From NCBI GenBank assembly GCA_023053545.1, contig JAKZAN010000006.1, positions 11,787,412-11,851,411 of the forward strand: a stretch of DNA of 64,000 nt, given 5' to 3'. The position numbers and the translations under genes were made by a program. How positions within the stretch are numbered: the stretch's first letter is position 1; each line of letters starts with the position of its first letter. The DNA is from Lepidurus packardi (lineage: Eukaryota; Arthropoda; Branchiopoda; Notostraca; Triopsidae). Below, piece after piece: positions 1 to 11,367 of the stretch. The notes under the pieces are model-generated. The model saw only the letters and a program-made list of their open reading frames with translations. It was not told where the DNA came from and did no database searches.

Positions 1-1
1 A

Positions 2-1555
2 CGTACCTATAATAATGCCCGCGGTGAAGGCAAGCTGTTCTCGGTGGATTTGGCCGATGAAACTGGAGAAATTCGTGCCACGGCTTTCAACAAGGAGGTT
101 GACAGATTTTATGACATGCTTGATGTAAATTTCCTTTAGCTTTGTATGCAAACCAATCTTTCTGAGACCTTATTTCCTTCTTAATAGATCAACAAAATAT
201 TCTACATAACAAAGTGTAATTTGAAGCCGGCTAATAAGCAGTTTAGCAGCCTTAAGAACGATTACGAAATGACGTTTGGCAGCGAGACGCAAATTACGCC
301 GTGTAATGATGACACCGGCTCCATTCCTAGCGTCTGTTTCAACTTCGTTCCTATCAACAACCTTCAGCAAGTGAACAAAGATGCAATTATAGGTAGACTT
401 ATTTTGATTTTTATTAAAAACAAAGTAAAAAAAATTGCGAATTTCCCCCATTTAGACGTTTTGGGAGTGGTGAAAAGTGGTGGAGATGTGGTTGCCTTCA
501 CTTCCAAGAATCAGAATCGTGAATTAAAGAAGCGTGAACTCGTTGTTGTCGATGAATCCAACACAGAAGTTAATCTGACCTTGTGGGGAAAGCAAGCTGA
601 GGACTTTGATCCATCCACGCAGCCCATAATAGCTGCCAAAGGGGTTAAAGTGTCCGATTTTGGCGGTAGATCCTTATCAATTCTGATGTCATCCACTCTC
701 CAGGTCTTACTTGTTTTTATTTAAAAAAATAACGCGAAAGCGAAGATATGCAGATTTAATTTGGGGTCCTGAATCATTATTTAACAGGTTAATCCAGATA
801 TTCCTGAGGCGCATCGATTACGGGGCTGGTTTGACAATGTGGGCAACTCTTTGCAAGCAACCAACCTATCGATGGGGCGAGGAACGAATTCGGGGATCAT
901 GGGAGGGACTTTTAAGACTTTTGCGGAAGTTAAAGTTGAACAACTGGGTACGGGTGACAAACCAGACTACTTTTTGGCCAAAGCCACCCTCGTGGCTGTC
1001 AAAAAGGATAATGCATTGTATAAGGCATGCCCTTCAGCCGACTGCAACAAGAAAGTGAATGATTTTGGTAACACGGGCACGTACCGCTGCGAGAAATGCC
1101 AGCAAGACTACCAAGAGTTCAAATGGAGACTCATGCTTCAAGTAATTACTCGTTTTAGACTCAGTTAGATTGCCCTAAAGAAACACTTTTTTTTTTTTTA
1201 AAGGCGAGTGTCATGGATTTCACGGATCATCAATGGGTGACTATCTTCCAGGAAAATGCGGAGACGATTTTGGGAATATCATCCCAAGATTTGGGTACTT
1301 TGCAAACTGTGGATCCTGACGCGTGCGGAAGGGTTTTTGCTGACGCAACTTTCACTTCCTACCTTCTCAAGTTGAGGGTCAAAATGGAGACATACCAAGT
1401 AAGCAATCAGACGTTTTTTAAGTATTCCATTCTTTTCATGTCCGTCTTAGGATGAAAACCGTTTGAAATGTACCGTGGTGGAAGCTAAGCCGATCGTGTA
1501 CAGTGATTATAATAAACTCTTGCTGGCTGAAATCAGAAAGATTGTAGGACATTAG
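2..1555 (+). CDS. RPA1: Replication protein A 70 kDa subunit (3' part; gene runs off the left edge)
   Basis: Single-stranded DNA-binding subunit of the RPA heterotrimer, acting in nuclear replication, repair and recombination. Exons seen: 2-124, 188-392, 456-703, 788-1141, 1204-1398, 1451-1555, all in frame. The first exon opens inside DNA-binding domain A ([19 protein letters not shown]). The DBD-B stretch [10 protein letters not shown] follows. The C-terminal DBD-C carries a four-cysteine zinc ribbon (ACPSADC about 1027-1047, then YRCEKC about 1084-1101) and the GDKPDYF segment seen in eukaryotic RPA1. The N-terminal DBD-F and most of DBD-A lie outside the window. A poly(A) signal AATAAA is at 1675-1680. 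The donor after exon 3 (GTCTTA) is weak. Family assignment is firm. Confidence 0.95.
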
Positions 1556-1924
1556 TGAGTTACTACTTTCTCAGATTACTTGTTGGAATTCCGTATGGAT
1601 GATGTTTTTTTGCGTAATACAAGCAAATGTACTCAGAATTAATTTTTTAAATCGTGTTTTTTATTGCGGATCAAAATAAAACTTGCAAAGATCGTATGAA
1701 TGTGGACTTTGAGACGATTGAAAATAAGTAACAACTCGCGCGATAGCACACCTACAATATTCTTGCTCTTAAGTTCAGCAAGACAAAAAAAAATGTTCTA
1801 AACTGATTTATTATGCCTTTTTTAAAAATTTGTATCCTTTTCTTCGCGGGCTTTCTGGGAGAAGTGCTTGAAAGTGCACTTGAAGATATGAAAACATAAG
1901 CCAAATGACACACAGGAACAAGAT

Positions 1925-2819
1925 CTAATCACTAGGCCTCTTTTCGCTATTCTTTTTTGTAAACTCCTCTGCATTTTTCATGAACTTTTTGCGGTCCTTG
2001 GTGTACTCTTCGGCTAAATCACCCCGCAACGGATGTTCAGGTTCAGGGTCGTTCACCAAAGCTACCAAAGCTTGAATAACTAGTTGCGATTGAAATAGCA
2101 GTTTTTTTTAACTTGTTTTATGGGAAAAGATGAAAACAAAAGTAGGAAATACCTTGGTCTGTCTTGGTAGCAGGTTTCCAATGCTCTGCCTGGATAATAG
2201 GCAGACATACTTGCCCCTTTTCATCGATATTCGGGTGGTAAATTTTGGTCTTGAAGTTAATCTTGGGCGGTTTGAATGGGTACTCAGCAGGAAAATTGAT
2301 TTCTATCCGGAAAGCTCCTTTGTTATAGGGGGCATTATCCTGTAGAAAATAACAGCTCATTGTTGACTTGTATTTCTAGTTATTGGAAATCGAAGCTTTT
2401 TAAGACTTACTGGGATAATAAGGCCTTGCCAGGTTAAAATGTTCTGCTCGTCCACTTGAATATCACGAAACGACCTAACGCCCGACTTCCTGATGTCGTC
2501 CAATTCCTAGAAGGCAAAAGAGACATGCAATAGTTAATTATTCATATAGGACATCTAGAATATTACAACGACGTAGGCTAAGCAAGTTCTACAAATCTGA
2601 TATAGTTCAGCAATTTGCATTGATCACACACGTTCGGCATGTTCACTATTGGCAATGAACTGTCTTCTTTTCTAAAGCTCGTAGATGATTCCTGAAATAC
2701 TGCCCATGACATTCTTGCCGTCAACCTTCGGCCTCGTACTAAGATAGTAAACCAAGTACCCGGAACTAGAAATTTCAACACTCAATACGTACTTTCATAA
2801 GCCTTCGCGTAGCAGCCAT
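1925..2819 (-). CDS. UBE2L3: Ubiquitin-conjugating enzyme E2, UBE2L3/UbcH7 type
   Basis: E2 enzyme that accepts ubiquitin from E1 and passes it to HECT or RBR E3 ligases. Coding exons on the minus strand: 2793-2819, 2411-2506, 2153-2339, 1925-2079. Spliced length is 154 residues, equal to the vertebrate protein. It starts MAATRRLMK and shows the E2 core ([14 protein letters not shown]), the HPN motif (YHPNIDEKG) and the catalytic cysteine in QVCLP. The C-terminal helices read [23 protein letters not shown]1 on the plus strand converges on it with 369 bp between stop codons. The longer open frame at 2578-2781 is in the first intron and is not coding. Confidence 0.96.
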
Positions 2820-3131
2820 TACAGTGATAAAATTATTTTCTGTCAGATGAGTATACAAGCTTTTCAACACTTTGCCAATTATTATGTAAAGACACGTTAC
2901 AAACTCTAGCCAGCTCCAACAGCGAATCCTTCAGTGACAATCATTTCTCATGTCGCAAAGTAATTGACATATCGGATTTTATCAGTATCGATCTCAAACC
3001 AAAAGCGCGCAATACTTTAATTCGAACGAGAAAAACTTTACAGTGAGAATGCAGCAAAATTAAATTTTATTCTTCACCCGTATTTTTGTCCAACATATTT
3101 ATAATTTCATTTAGAATAAAGGATCCATTAT

Positions 3132-4062
3132 TTATGTCTGCATCAAGCAATCAGCCCAATGGCTGTCACCTATATCGTCTTGATAACAGCCTCGTTTTTT
3201 CCGTATTATATCTCCCCATCTCATGCACCGCTGGCAACTAGGGCATTTCCCTTCCAGGGGAAGTAATAAATGTGGCATATCTGCAAGGAAGTGCTTAGCT
3301 AAGCAAGCCATGTGGCTCACTACTTCACATTCTTTGTTCAAACAGCGCAAGACAACGTCGGAATCCGTTTTCCTGCATAATTGGCAAAGCATTCCGTCCT
3401 TCTCCTCATCCAAGCTGACAAATTCGGGATTGACTCGTTTGCTCTTCACTGGACCGTACTGAATAGGCATATGCGCTGGTGGTAGTTGATTGGCCTACAA
3501 ACAGAAAAAGGAGATTGCAATCATTGTTATAACTAACAATGAATAATGGAGAAACTTACAAGAAACTCCTGAGCGTGTTCCGGTTTGAGCCATTGAATTG
3601 TCAATGGCAACCGATTCCAAGGTCCCACTCTAAGCATTTCCGAAACAATGCGAAACGAAAACTCGAATCGACTTTCTTTCGCTTTCTTTTTCCTTGCAGT
3701 TAAGTGCTGTAGCCTTCTGGATCGGTCAGGGTGCTGCCAAGCCCATTCAAACCTCAAAGCAGAGATTTCATTCGGGAAGCCATGAACTATAAGCACCATT
3801 TCCCTTCAAAGGAAAAGAATAGATTTTTTTAAACTCATGAAGTCTGAAGTGTAAAATTAAAATAAAAACTTTACCAGGGTCCCTTGTTGCTTGTTCGCCA
3901 TGCTCCTCCAGCTGCTTTACCCTTGTTATGCTGATTAATACGTCGGTTGGGATCTACAGTAAATCCAATATACGTTCTGCCTTTATACTGTGGATTCAAA
4001 CACAACAATAAATACACGCCGTAAAAATCTTCGACGATTTCATGCCCTTCTTTTTCCGACAT
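3132..4062 (-). CDS. SLX1: Structure-specific endonuclease subunit SLX1 (GIY-YIG plus PHD/RING-like finger)
   Basis: Catalytic subunit of SLX1-SLX4, a nuclear nuclease that cuts branched DNA including Holliday junctions. Exons: 3875-4062, 3560-3803, 3132-3494, giving 264 residues (human is 275). The N-terminus has the GIY-YIG motif as [20 protein letters not shown], followed by [12 protein letters not shown] and the [19 protein letters not shown] stretch typical of SLX1. The C-terminal zinc-binding module reads [35 protein letters not shown] took the ATG at 4060-4062. The upstream in-frame TTG codons are preceded by a stop and are not a likely start. Confidence 0.94.
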
Positions 4063-4080
4063 TTCATCCAATCTTTTCAA

Positions 4081-5149
4081 AATAAATGAGCGACCCTAAC
4101 GTCAATCGTAAGAATCTTAATTTCCCGCCAATTATTATAGAAACGAATAACGGATATGTGTAACGAGCAGCGTTTCTACTGACAAACACTTCAAATGGAC
4201 AAAAAAGATAATTCCTAGAATAATAGAGCGCTTACATAAGCTACAATAAAGCTTAAGCAGAAGTAACTTCTTATTTGACCTCATACCATACCAACAAGGC
4301 TCTGACCTGTAAGCTCTCGATCATTGCTGGCATAACAGTAATACCCCGAAAGTACGCGATAGGTGGGAACGACGGAAAATCACGTATGTCGAATTCTCGT
4401 AAGTCGGGGTACAATATGGTAGTAGAAGCTAGCGGGCGGTAGGGTTGCCGCCTGCTAGCTTCAGTCAAGATCAAGAACCGCGTAACTCCGAGTTCGCGTA
4501 AGACGGCGTTTCACTGTGTATAAACCTATACGCAGGACTCTGGCTCAAAGCACTAGAATAGGATGAAACGATAAGATTCGGCCGCCCGAGAGGCTTATTC
4601 AATTGATCGACGCTTGTTTTCTTGTTGACTTAAGCAGTTTGTCACCAGGTCACCAGCACTTCCCTTCGTTTTGGTTCACTCGATCCCCTGAACGCGCTTC
4701 CACACAATACACTTCCCTGATATTGCATTCAGCCAAAAAGAAAAAAACATAAAATATACTTTCATACAAAACTGTGTAAATTAGTAAATGAAACTTGTAT
4801 TACTTTTAGTCGTATGTGAAATTCCGCTTAACAAACCAAAACAACACAAAAATCAGGTCCGGGTTTTTCTAAATAACTACAACTGTTACTTTCATCAGCT
4901 TCAAGGGGCTTACAAACACCACACCCGGACAAATTTTGGCCAAGCCGCAAGAATCGACTGACTCAATAAACGATTTTTTTTGTCCTAGAATTATACTATT
5001 ATAGTCGGGAGAAAAAACAATGAAGCAACTAGACAAAAAATGAGGGTGTACAGTCAAAAAAACAAAAAAAAAAATGAAAACGGCTTCCCATAACTGGTGG
5101 GAAAAAACTTCGAGTCGTTCAGGTGAAAAATTTCTTTTTTCCATTGGTT
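4081..5149. other. Intergenic stretch between SLX1 and Sxl
   Basis: AT-rich sequence with no convincing coding exon. It holds the small MITE at 4335-4518. The part next to 5150 is probably the 3' UTR of the Sxl gene; AATAAA-like strings are present but I could not choose a cleavage site. Confidence 0.5.
4335..4518. mobile_element. Small foldback MITE flanked by TA dinucleotides
   Basis: A 184-bp segment with imperfect terminal inverted repeats (ACAGTAATACCCCGAAAGTA on the left, ACAGTGAAACGCCGTCTTAC read from the right). It is flanked by TA on both sides (4333-4334 and 4519-4520). In its middle is a near-perfect hairpin: 4425-4439 pairs with 4448-4462 around an 8-nt loop with one mismatch. 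TA duplication and CAGT-type ends suggest a Tc1/mariner (pogo/Tigger-like) non-autonomous element; that is inference. Confidence 0.4.
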
Positions 5150-6527
5150 TTAGTTCCAGTTGTACATGTTATATCCGCCTCCCATTCCGATGGGGTTATA
5201 ACGAGCGTTGCTCTTGTCTTGGCGCATATTATAATTCTGCACATAGCCTGTAGGGGGGCGTGGCATGCTAATCGAGGGTGGATATGGGGGGCGACCCATC
5301 AAGGCTTGGCCTGGGTGGCCACGCCCACCTTGTTCTGGTCCAACTGCCATGAAATAAAACCGAATCAATGAACATTTTTGTGGAATCTGAAGCTTCCAAA
5401 AGGAAGAAAAAACTATCATTATGGAAACGCGTTTCACAGTTAAATAAGAGACGTTTTGTTTTTCTTAGCTCACAAGACGCGGAGCTAGTAATGGTAGGCG
5501 CTAAAGGAATGAGGATAATAAATATAAAAAATGCGGGGTCTTTTGGCAGCCCTAACCCAAAAGCGATAACGTCACATTGCCAAAAGAGTTAAAAGCAGGG
5601 GATTTACTTCGAGCTTGTTGCCGGCCGGCTTCCCAACCTGCAAAATAAGCCGCTTTCTGCTTCCCGTGCTCCTCAGCCACCTTCACCGAGATGGGATTGG
5701 TCCGGCCTTGCGGAATATAACCGTTCAGACTTTGGATAGCAGCCATAGCCTCTTCTCGGCGGTCATAACTAAGTGTAACGACTCCAAATTAGCATGAGAG
5801 AATCTTGGTACTACATGGCATCCTGGGTTTCTCTAGAAATGAAAAAGCAAAAAAACATTCGCTCGAAATTACCGGATGAATGCGACCCCTCTAGGCATGC
5901 CAGTAATTTTATCTTTCAACAAATTCATCTGCACAATATTGCCGTAAACGGCAAACAAGCTTGTCAGTTCTTCCTCTGCCATATCCCTACAATTTTGTAA
6001 GAAATAAAAATACTGTCGATAATGCTTGGGATTTTTGAAAATTATAATAAGAGAACCTTGGAAGATTTGTAACATAAAGATTCGTTTCCTTGCGGTCTTC
6101 GCCAGGAGGACGGGCATAAGATACTTTGATGCGCTTATTCTGAATTTGCAAGCCATTCAACGTTTGTATAGCTCGAATTGCTTCTTCGGGCCGCGAGTAA
6201 TTTATAAAACCGAAGCCATAGCTGTATCCGGTCTACAAAACAAAAAATGAGTTTATTTAAGGTTATCGGTGGTGGAATTCAACTAATTTGGATTTTTACT
6301 CGGAAATCTCTCATAATTTTGCAATTGGTAACTGTTCCCACGGTGGCAAACATTTTGAAGAGCTCATTCTCAGTCAGGTTTTGTGGCAGGTAATTGATAA
6401 TCAGGTTACTCTTGCTGTCGTCCACCGGACTGGAGCACTGAGCTTGAGACATGGTTGGAATTTGCATGGCCGGTGAGTGGCCTTGGTCATCCGGCTTCAT
6501 GTTCATGGGTCCTGGTGGACTGGACAT
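5150..6527 (-). CDS. Sxl: Sex-lethal-type RNA-binding protein (two RRMs)
   Basis: Predicted nuclear RNA-binding protein of the Sxl branch next to ELAV/Hu. Five exons: 6300-6527, 6057-6232, 5873-5986, 5608-5768, 5150-5343; 290 residues. RRM1 has RNP2 LIINYLP and RNP1-like YGFGFINY; RRM2 has RNP2 LYVTNLP and RNP1 RGVAFIRY. RRM2 ends with NPISVKVAEEHGKQKAAYF. That is the Sxl signature; ELAV/Hu instead has a linker and a third RRM. The tail is rich in G, P, Y and N and ends GGGYNMYNWN. In Drosophila Sxl controls sex-specific splicing; outside that lineage no such role should be assumed. No premature-stop exon like the fly male exon is visible in the small introns. The donor after the second exon (GTTCTC) is weak. 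Confidence 0.88.
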
Positions 6528-8213
6528 TGTTGACTCGTCAAAACAGGCAGGACGAATCGTCCACCGCTAAGCAGGCATAAAAAAATATAACAAAAATGAA
6601 AAAAAGGCCTGCTTGGGGTGGGTTTTGTTTTTAGTTTGGGCTTCCATGCCACCACGCGTGTTTTCTTGAGAGGAGTAAATGCTCAGGCTTTCTAAAAAAG
6701 CTTTGTGTCGGCACGAAAAAAAAATGGGGGAAAACGGGGAGGAACACACGAGAAAGAAACCACATCGATTAGTAAAAGTGGTAAAAGGATGAAACAGAGT
6801 TTTGGTGACTGTTAGAGAAAAAAGGCATTAATAAACGTTGTATACAAATTGGTAATAATGGAAGGAAGTTAGAAAAATAAAATAAACAAATTCTCCAGTG
6901 GCGTTCTAAAGCGCGCAAAAAATATCCGGCATGGCCGCCCAAGAAGCGTCTCTCACTTTTAGATCCCTCAAACTATACTTTCTAGTGGAGCTAGTAAACA
7001 AGATTTATATGCTATAGAAGCACTTTTGTCTCAAGTAATTAATGAGTATAGAATCATGGCTCGAAATTACCTCAAAGGTCGAAAAAAAGGACAAAAAAAG
7101 ACGAGCGGCTAGGAAGCTGCCTTGATCACGCCCACACACTGTATCAACTTTGCAAGTATCGATACAGATAGTTCGTACCAGCCCATCGTCCAGATAACAA
7201 CCGAAGTGCGACCCGCGAGGGGTAGGACCCCTCAGAAGAAAAGGGCGTGTCAACGAGGATGCGAGAATTTTCCTCTGATTTCTTTCTGATAACAGTGCCG
7301 GCAGAACGGGCAGCTGCCCAAGGCGCTAAGCTGATACGGGCGTTGATTTCTGCGCAATTTTGGTAAACGGGCTTCATTCCGAAAATGTATGCTGAGGATG
7401 CCAATCGGATTGCAATAGGCACTGTTTTAGAGCAAAACCTATTTACTTTTAATCGAAAATATGAAAACAGATTAGGTTATCTAGATTAGATATTATGTGA
7501 GTTTAAGAAGCTTAGAACTGATTTATTCTATATTTATGCGAATCACCCAGCTTAGTACTTGCGGCTTACCGTTTTTGGATTTCCCGGTATTAGTCGACAT
7601 AAGCATATTAGCCGTTTCGCATTTCTCATTCTGTGCGTTTGAATGTTCGTGGGTGTCGAACAAACGCAAAACACAAATGTTAAACTCGAACGTTTCGTGA
7701 AATCGCGTCAAAGATGGTAAAATGTGAAATTATAACTTGAGATAAATTAAACGCTAAGTTTTCACACACAAAATACAAAAAATTAAATACATTTTTAACA
7801 AAAATCCAGTCTTTGCCTAACGTAACCTAACCTGTCCTAACCTACCTTAGCCAAATCTACTTAATGATAAATATAATTTAAATTTAGCTTAAAACATGAA
7901 AACACTGTCTTCATATCTGAAATCTCATACTGAGTTAAAAATTACTCCCATTTTTGCAGTCATTAGAAACGCCCAAATGACCAACGCCCTTTGAGTCGTT
8001 TTGCGTTTTATCATTTCTCATTTTGCACTTCGCGGTTTTATAAATAGCCAGTCTGCTTTTCGTGGTTCTGTAACCGAATTTGGTAAAGTCACGTGATCTG
8101 TGTTTTCACCACGTGCATTAATTCTTTTGGTTTTCAGGTATATTTTTAACAGTTAGCACTTGTAATTGAAGAAGAAATTAATACGTTTTCTATACTCTGT
8201 AGGACACAGGAGG
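6528..8213. other. Intergenic / 5' regions of Sxl (-) and CCDC86-like (+)
   Basis: No recognisable protein. A minus-strand open stretch at 7144-7422 follows an acceptor-like TAAAACAG and could be untranslated or an unidentified exon. At 7815-7852 there is a short run of degenerate CCTAAC-type units. The CCDC86 5' region contains an acceptor-like TCTGTAG just before its ATG, so an upstream untranslated exon is possible. Confidence 0.4.
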
Positions 8214-9602
8214 ATGGTTTCTACACGTAAGCGCGATTACGAGAGCGATAATTCCAACACAAGCAGCACAGTTTCCAGGCGCCAGTCAACGGGTGCTGCC
8301 AGGAAACGGAACGATTCAGGAGAGAGCCGAGACAGTAATGGGCCTGACAAAATCGGCGAAGTTGCTACTTCTCAAGCTGTAGCTAAAAAGACGCGAAGAT
8401 TATCGAAAAAATCTGTACAGAATTATGTGTCTTCTCCGGAACCATCGGAAACCTCGTTTGAAAGCCTTAGCCAAGAGGTTGGAGTCTCGCAAGCTATGGA
8501 GCGCCCCAAACCAGAAACACCTTCAACTGCTCGTCGTTCTCGTCGCCTATCCAATTCGTCAGATTCCGGTGTAACAACACCAATCCAAAGCTCCAAACGC
8601 GTCCGTTCTTCGGATTCCGCATCCAGCTCCCCTTCGAAAGACCTCATTGACGTTAAACAGTTCACCCGCAAAAGCATTCGCGATGGCAGCAAGGAAGTCG
8701 CAGAACTACTACTCTCCCCTATCAAAGAATCGCCTGGCGAAAACCAACTTTTTGAGGAAATCAGTTCCGTTTCTACACCGCCCAAATTGGACGGAGGACG
8801 CAGATCCTCAGATTCAAATAAAAAAGGTACCAAGCCTTCACCCGCCCAAGCATCGATCGATAAGATGTCTAAACTGTCTCGCGACGTCACCCCAAACAAT
8901 TCCGAGCCCCAAATTACTGAAATCTCCCAAGCTGACAAAGAGAACGATCATTCAATTACCGTCGAATCTGAACACTTGTCCGGCATAACAGAAGTTAAAG
9001 AAGAACCTAAAGAGTCCGAAATTCAGATGATTAATCCCCCACCAGTGATCGTGACTTTGTTGGAACCTAAATCGGAAAATGAAGACCCCACCCAGAATGC
9101 TTCGGTTTTGCCCAGTGGAGCTGACGTCATGCGCAGTATCCCTCGAGGCAAACCAAAATCTGGGCGTCCGTGGAAAGAAATAAAAACTAAGTAAAAAAGT
9201 CAAACTAGCGCAAGTTCAAATTTTTAATAAAATCCTTCTTTGGTTCTTTTAGCGCTAGGAATATGTATCAGGATAAAGGCGCCAAAGTGGGCCTGGAAAA
9301 AGCTATGAAACTGAAACGTGAACTTCAACTTGTGAAGGGTATGGAAAGAAGAATTAAGGAAGAGCGAGTGAAGAAGTTTGAAGACTTGAAGAAGCGGCAG
9401 GAGGACAATAAACAGCGACGAGAAGCGAACGAGCGACGTGGCGAAGTCACCCAAGTGGTAAGTTGAGGACAAACAACTTTTTTCTCCTACGTAGAACTAA
9501 CATTTTTTATTATCCATTTAGGTTAGCGCAGCCAAGGTCAAACGCATGAAGAAGAAGCAGCTCAAGCTGATTCACAAGCGCGATACAACCAAGGTTGTGT
9601 AA
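8214..9602 (+). CDS. CCDC86: CCDC86/Cgr1-like nucleolar protein
   Basis: Three exons: 8214-9190, 9253-9457, 9522-9602; 420 residues. The first exon is a long Ser/Lys-rich disordered region (MVSTRKRDYES...). The conserved part starts at IPRGKPKSGRPWK, the hallmark of CCDC86/Cgr1. It continues as a charged coiled coil (KRQEDNKQRREANERR) and ends VKRMKKKQLKLIHKRDTTKV, matching the family C-terminus. Yeast Cgr1 acts in nucleolar integrity and 60S ribosome assembly; the same role is assumed here. An in-frame TTG further upstream lacks support, so I use the ATG at 8214. Confidence 0.88.
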
Positions 9603-9742
9603 TAGCATTACAAAACAGCCAATACATTGCTATTATTTGCGTAAGAAAATAGTTCTTGACTCACTTGCACCTTGCAATTACAAATACTTGTTTTTTAATA
9701 CATGTATACAAACCCTAAAATTGAGTAAAACGTAGTTAAATC

Positions 9743-11082
9743 CTAAACAGGAGGTTTGGCTTGGTTGAAGCGCTTCATAAAATTCTCACTCATCTTGGCA
9801 GTCACGCGTCCACCAATCTCGCCCTTTTCTAGAAAGTTTACACGTAGAAAAATAATTCTTCCTTTACATGTAACGAATACCTGTGGACGCGCAAGCAGTA
9901 ACGGACTCTTGCTCCCCACTCACCGGCAGGCTTTCTCCCCACTCACCAAGGAGCAAATCTTTGTACTTTTCCTTGACTTCAACGCTGAGATTTACTAGAC
10001 TACTGCTCGTAATATTCCCGCGATTTCGAGATGCCAACAAATCTACTTTGTATACGTCTGCGAATGAAAAATCGTATTACAAAAAACGAAAATAAAGAAG
10101 ATTAAGACTTAAAGAAGACTTACTAATAAGGCTTAAAAAATCTTAAGACCTAAGATTAAGACTTACATTCCATATAGAACACGATACTCATAGCCACGCA
10201 AGCTAACAAGGCTACCACGACGAGAACTATGGTGATCTTACTACACTTGGGATCTTTCGTCTTGGCATTTAGTTTAATCCGTTTGCGACTCTTCTTGGTG
10301 TAAATCTCGATTGGGGTCTCATCCGGGATGCCAATAACGACGGCGCTTTTCTTCTCCAAGCCAAACGAAGTGGACGAAGTCATGGTAGCGAGCAAAGTGG
10401 CGGTTAGTTTCGTTAAGCCGGTCTTCAGGTTAAAGCAATTAGGGGTCATTTCTTCTGTCATAATTTGACTTATTTGGGTGCTGCCATTGAGCCAAGATGT
10501 TTCCCCGCGGATACTGGCAATGTCCACTGATGTAAAACTGTTTTCCCCAGACTTGGATTCTGCATTTGTGCAACTCTTAACTTGAGTCGTGGCTATACTG
10601 TCTAAATCAACCACTCTGGCTTTGTAGTTCGTAAGCGATAAAGGAGAAACGTAGGCATCCACGACTGTGAACGTAATGATCATTGCTGATAAATACTTCT
10701 TTTAAACAATATGAAATGACTTTTTTAAAAAAAAATTTTCCGTTTAAAATACGAAGGTGCTTGTACATGCAGGAGGAAGAACTTGGATGCAATCAACGGA
10801 TAAAGTCGGATAAACTTGGGCCCCTTTCCGACGTATTGGGTCCACATCTTGCACTACGATTGTTGGAGTGCCAGTCCATTGTGATTTCTAAATTTGGATA
10901 ATGCGTTACTAACTCAGATATGGTAATAGCGAGACACTGAAGTTGTTTATTTACCTTTGAAGACATAACCACTTGGAAATCCAAAAACGGGGAACGTTGT
11001 TCAAAAGCTAAAATTGATTCCACGTGGACCCCTATCGTCGTAACATCCCAAGACTCACTGAAAGCCTTTTTGGAAAGGTCTT
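9743..11082 (-). CDS. Unidentified single-pass membrane protein (5' end not found)
   Basis: I do not recognise this protein. Proposed exons, in frame: 10955-11082, 10783-10887, 10167-10695, 9947-10057, 9743-9828. A further upstream exon around 11140-11200 is possible. The large exon ends in a basic stretch (KKSRKRIKLNAKTKD) and a clear membrane segment (ITIVLVVVALLACVAMSIVF). The C-terminal exons carry two N-glycosylation sequons (NITS, NLSV) and end FMKRFNQAKPPV. The charge pattern suggests N-terminus inside and C-terminus outside. The second-last exon has two adjacent copies of a GTGAGTGGGGAG donor string, so two donor choices exist. The joins upstream of 10695 are the weakest. Confidence 0.45.
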
Positions 11083-11367
11083 CTGTTAGCGAAAAAAGAA
11101 TTCAAGTTGTATTGCAGTTGTCAAGAGGGCAAGCACAGCGGAATACACGTATATTTAGCTCTTTCGCTTCCACGGAGCCAAAAGAGGAACTTTTGAAATG
11201 GAAAAAGTATAGATATAAGAAATGTGAAGCAAATCGATTATTTTTTTTTGGGGGGGAGGGTCACCACGACAAAAAAAAATGGAATAAAATAACTTTTTTA
11301 AAAGTTTTCCCTATTCTCCAAACTGACTTGGGAGTCATTTTTTGGCACTTGTTTCTCATCGCTTCAA

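Noticed and set aside
2578-2781. 67-codon minus frame
   Set aside because: Lies in the first intron of the UBE2L3-type gene.
7815-7852. CCTAAC-type units like arthropod telomere repeat (also 30030-30110)
   Set aside because: Too degenerate and short; common background in such genomes.
8423-8938. 171-codon minus frame inside the CCDC86 exon
   Set aside because: Antisense shadow of the low-complexity coding exon.
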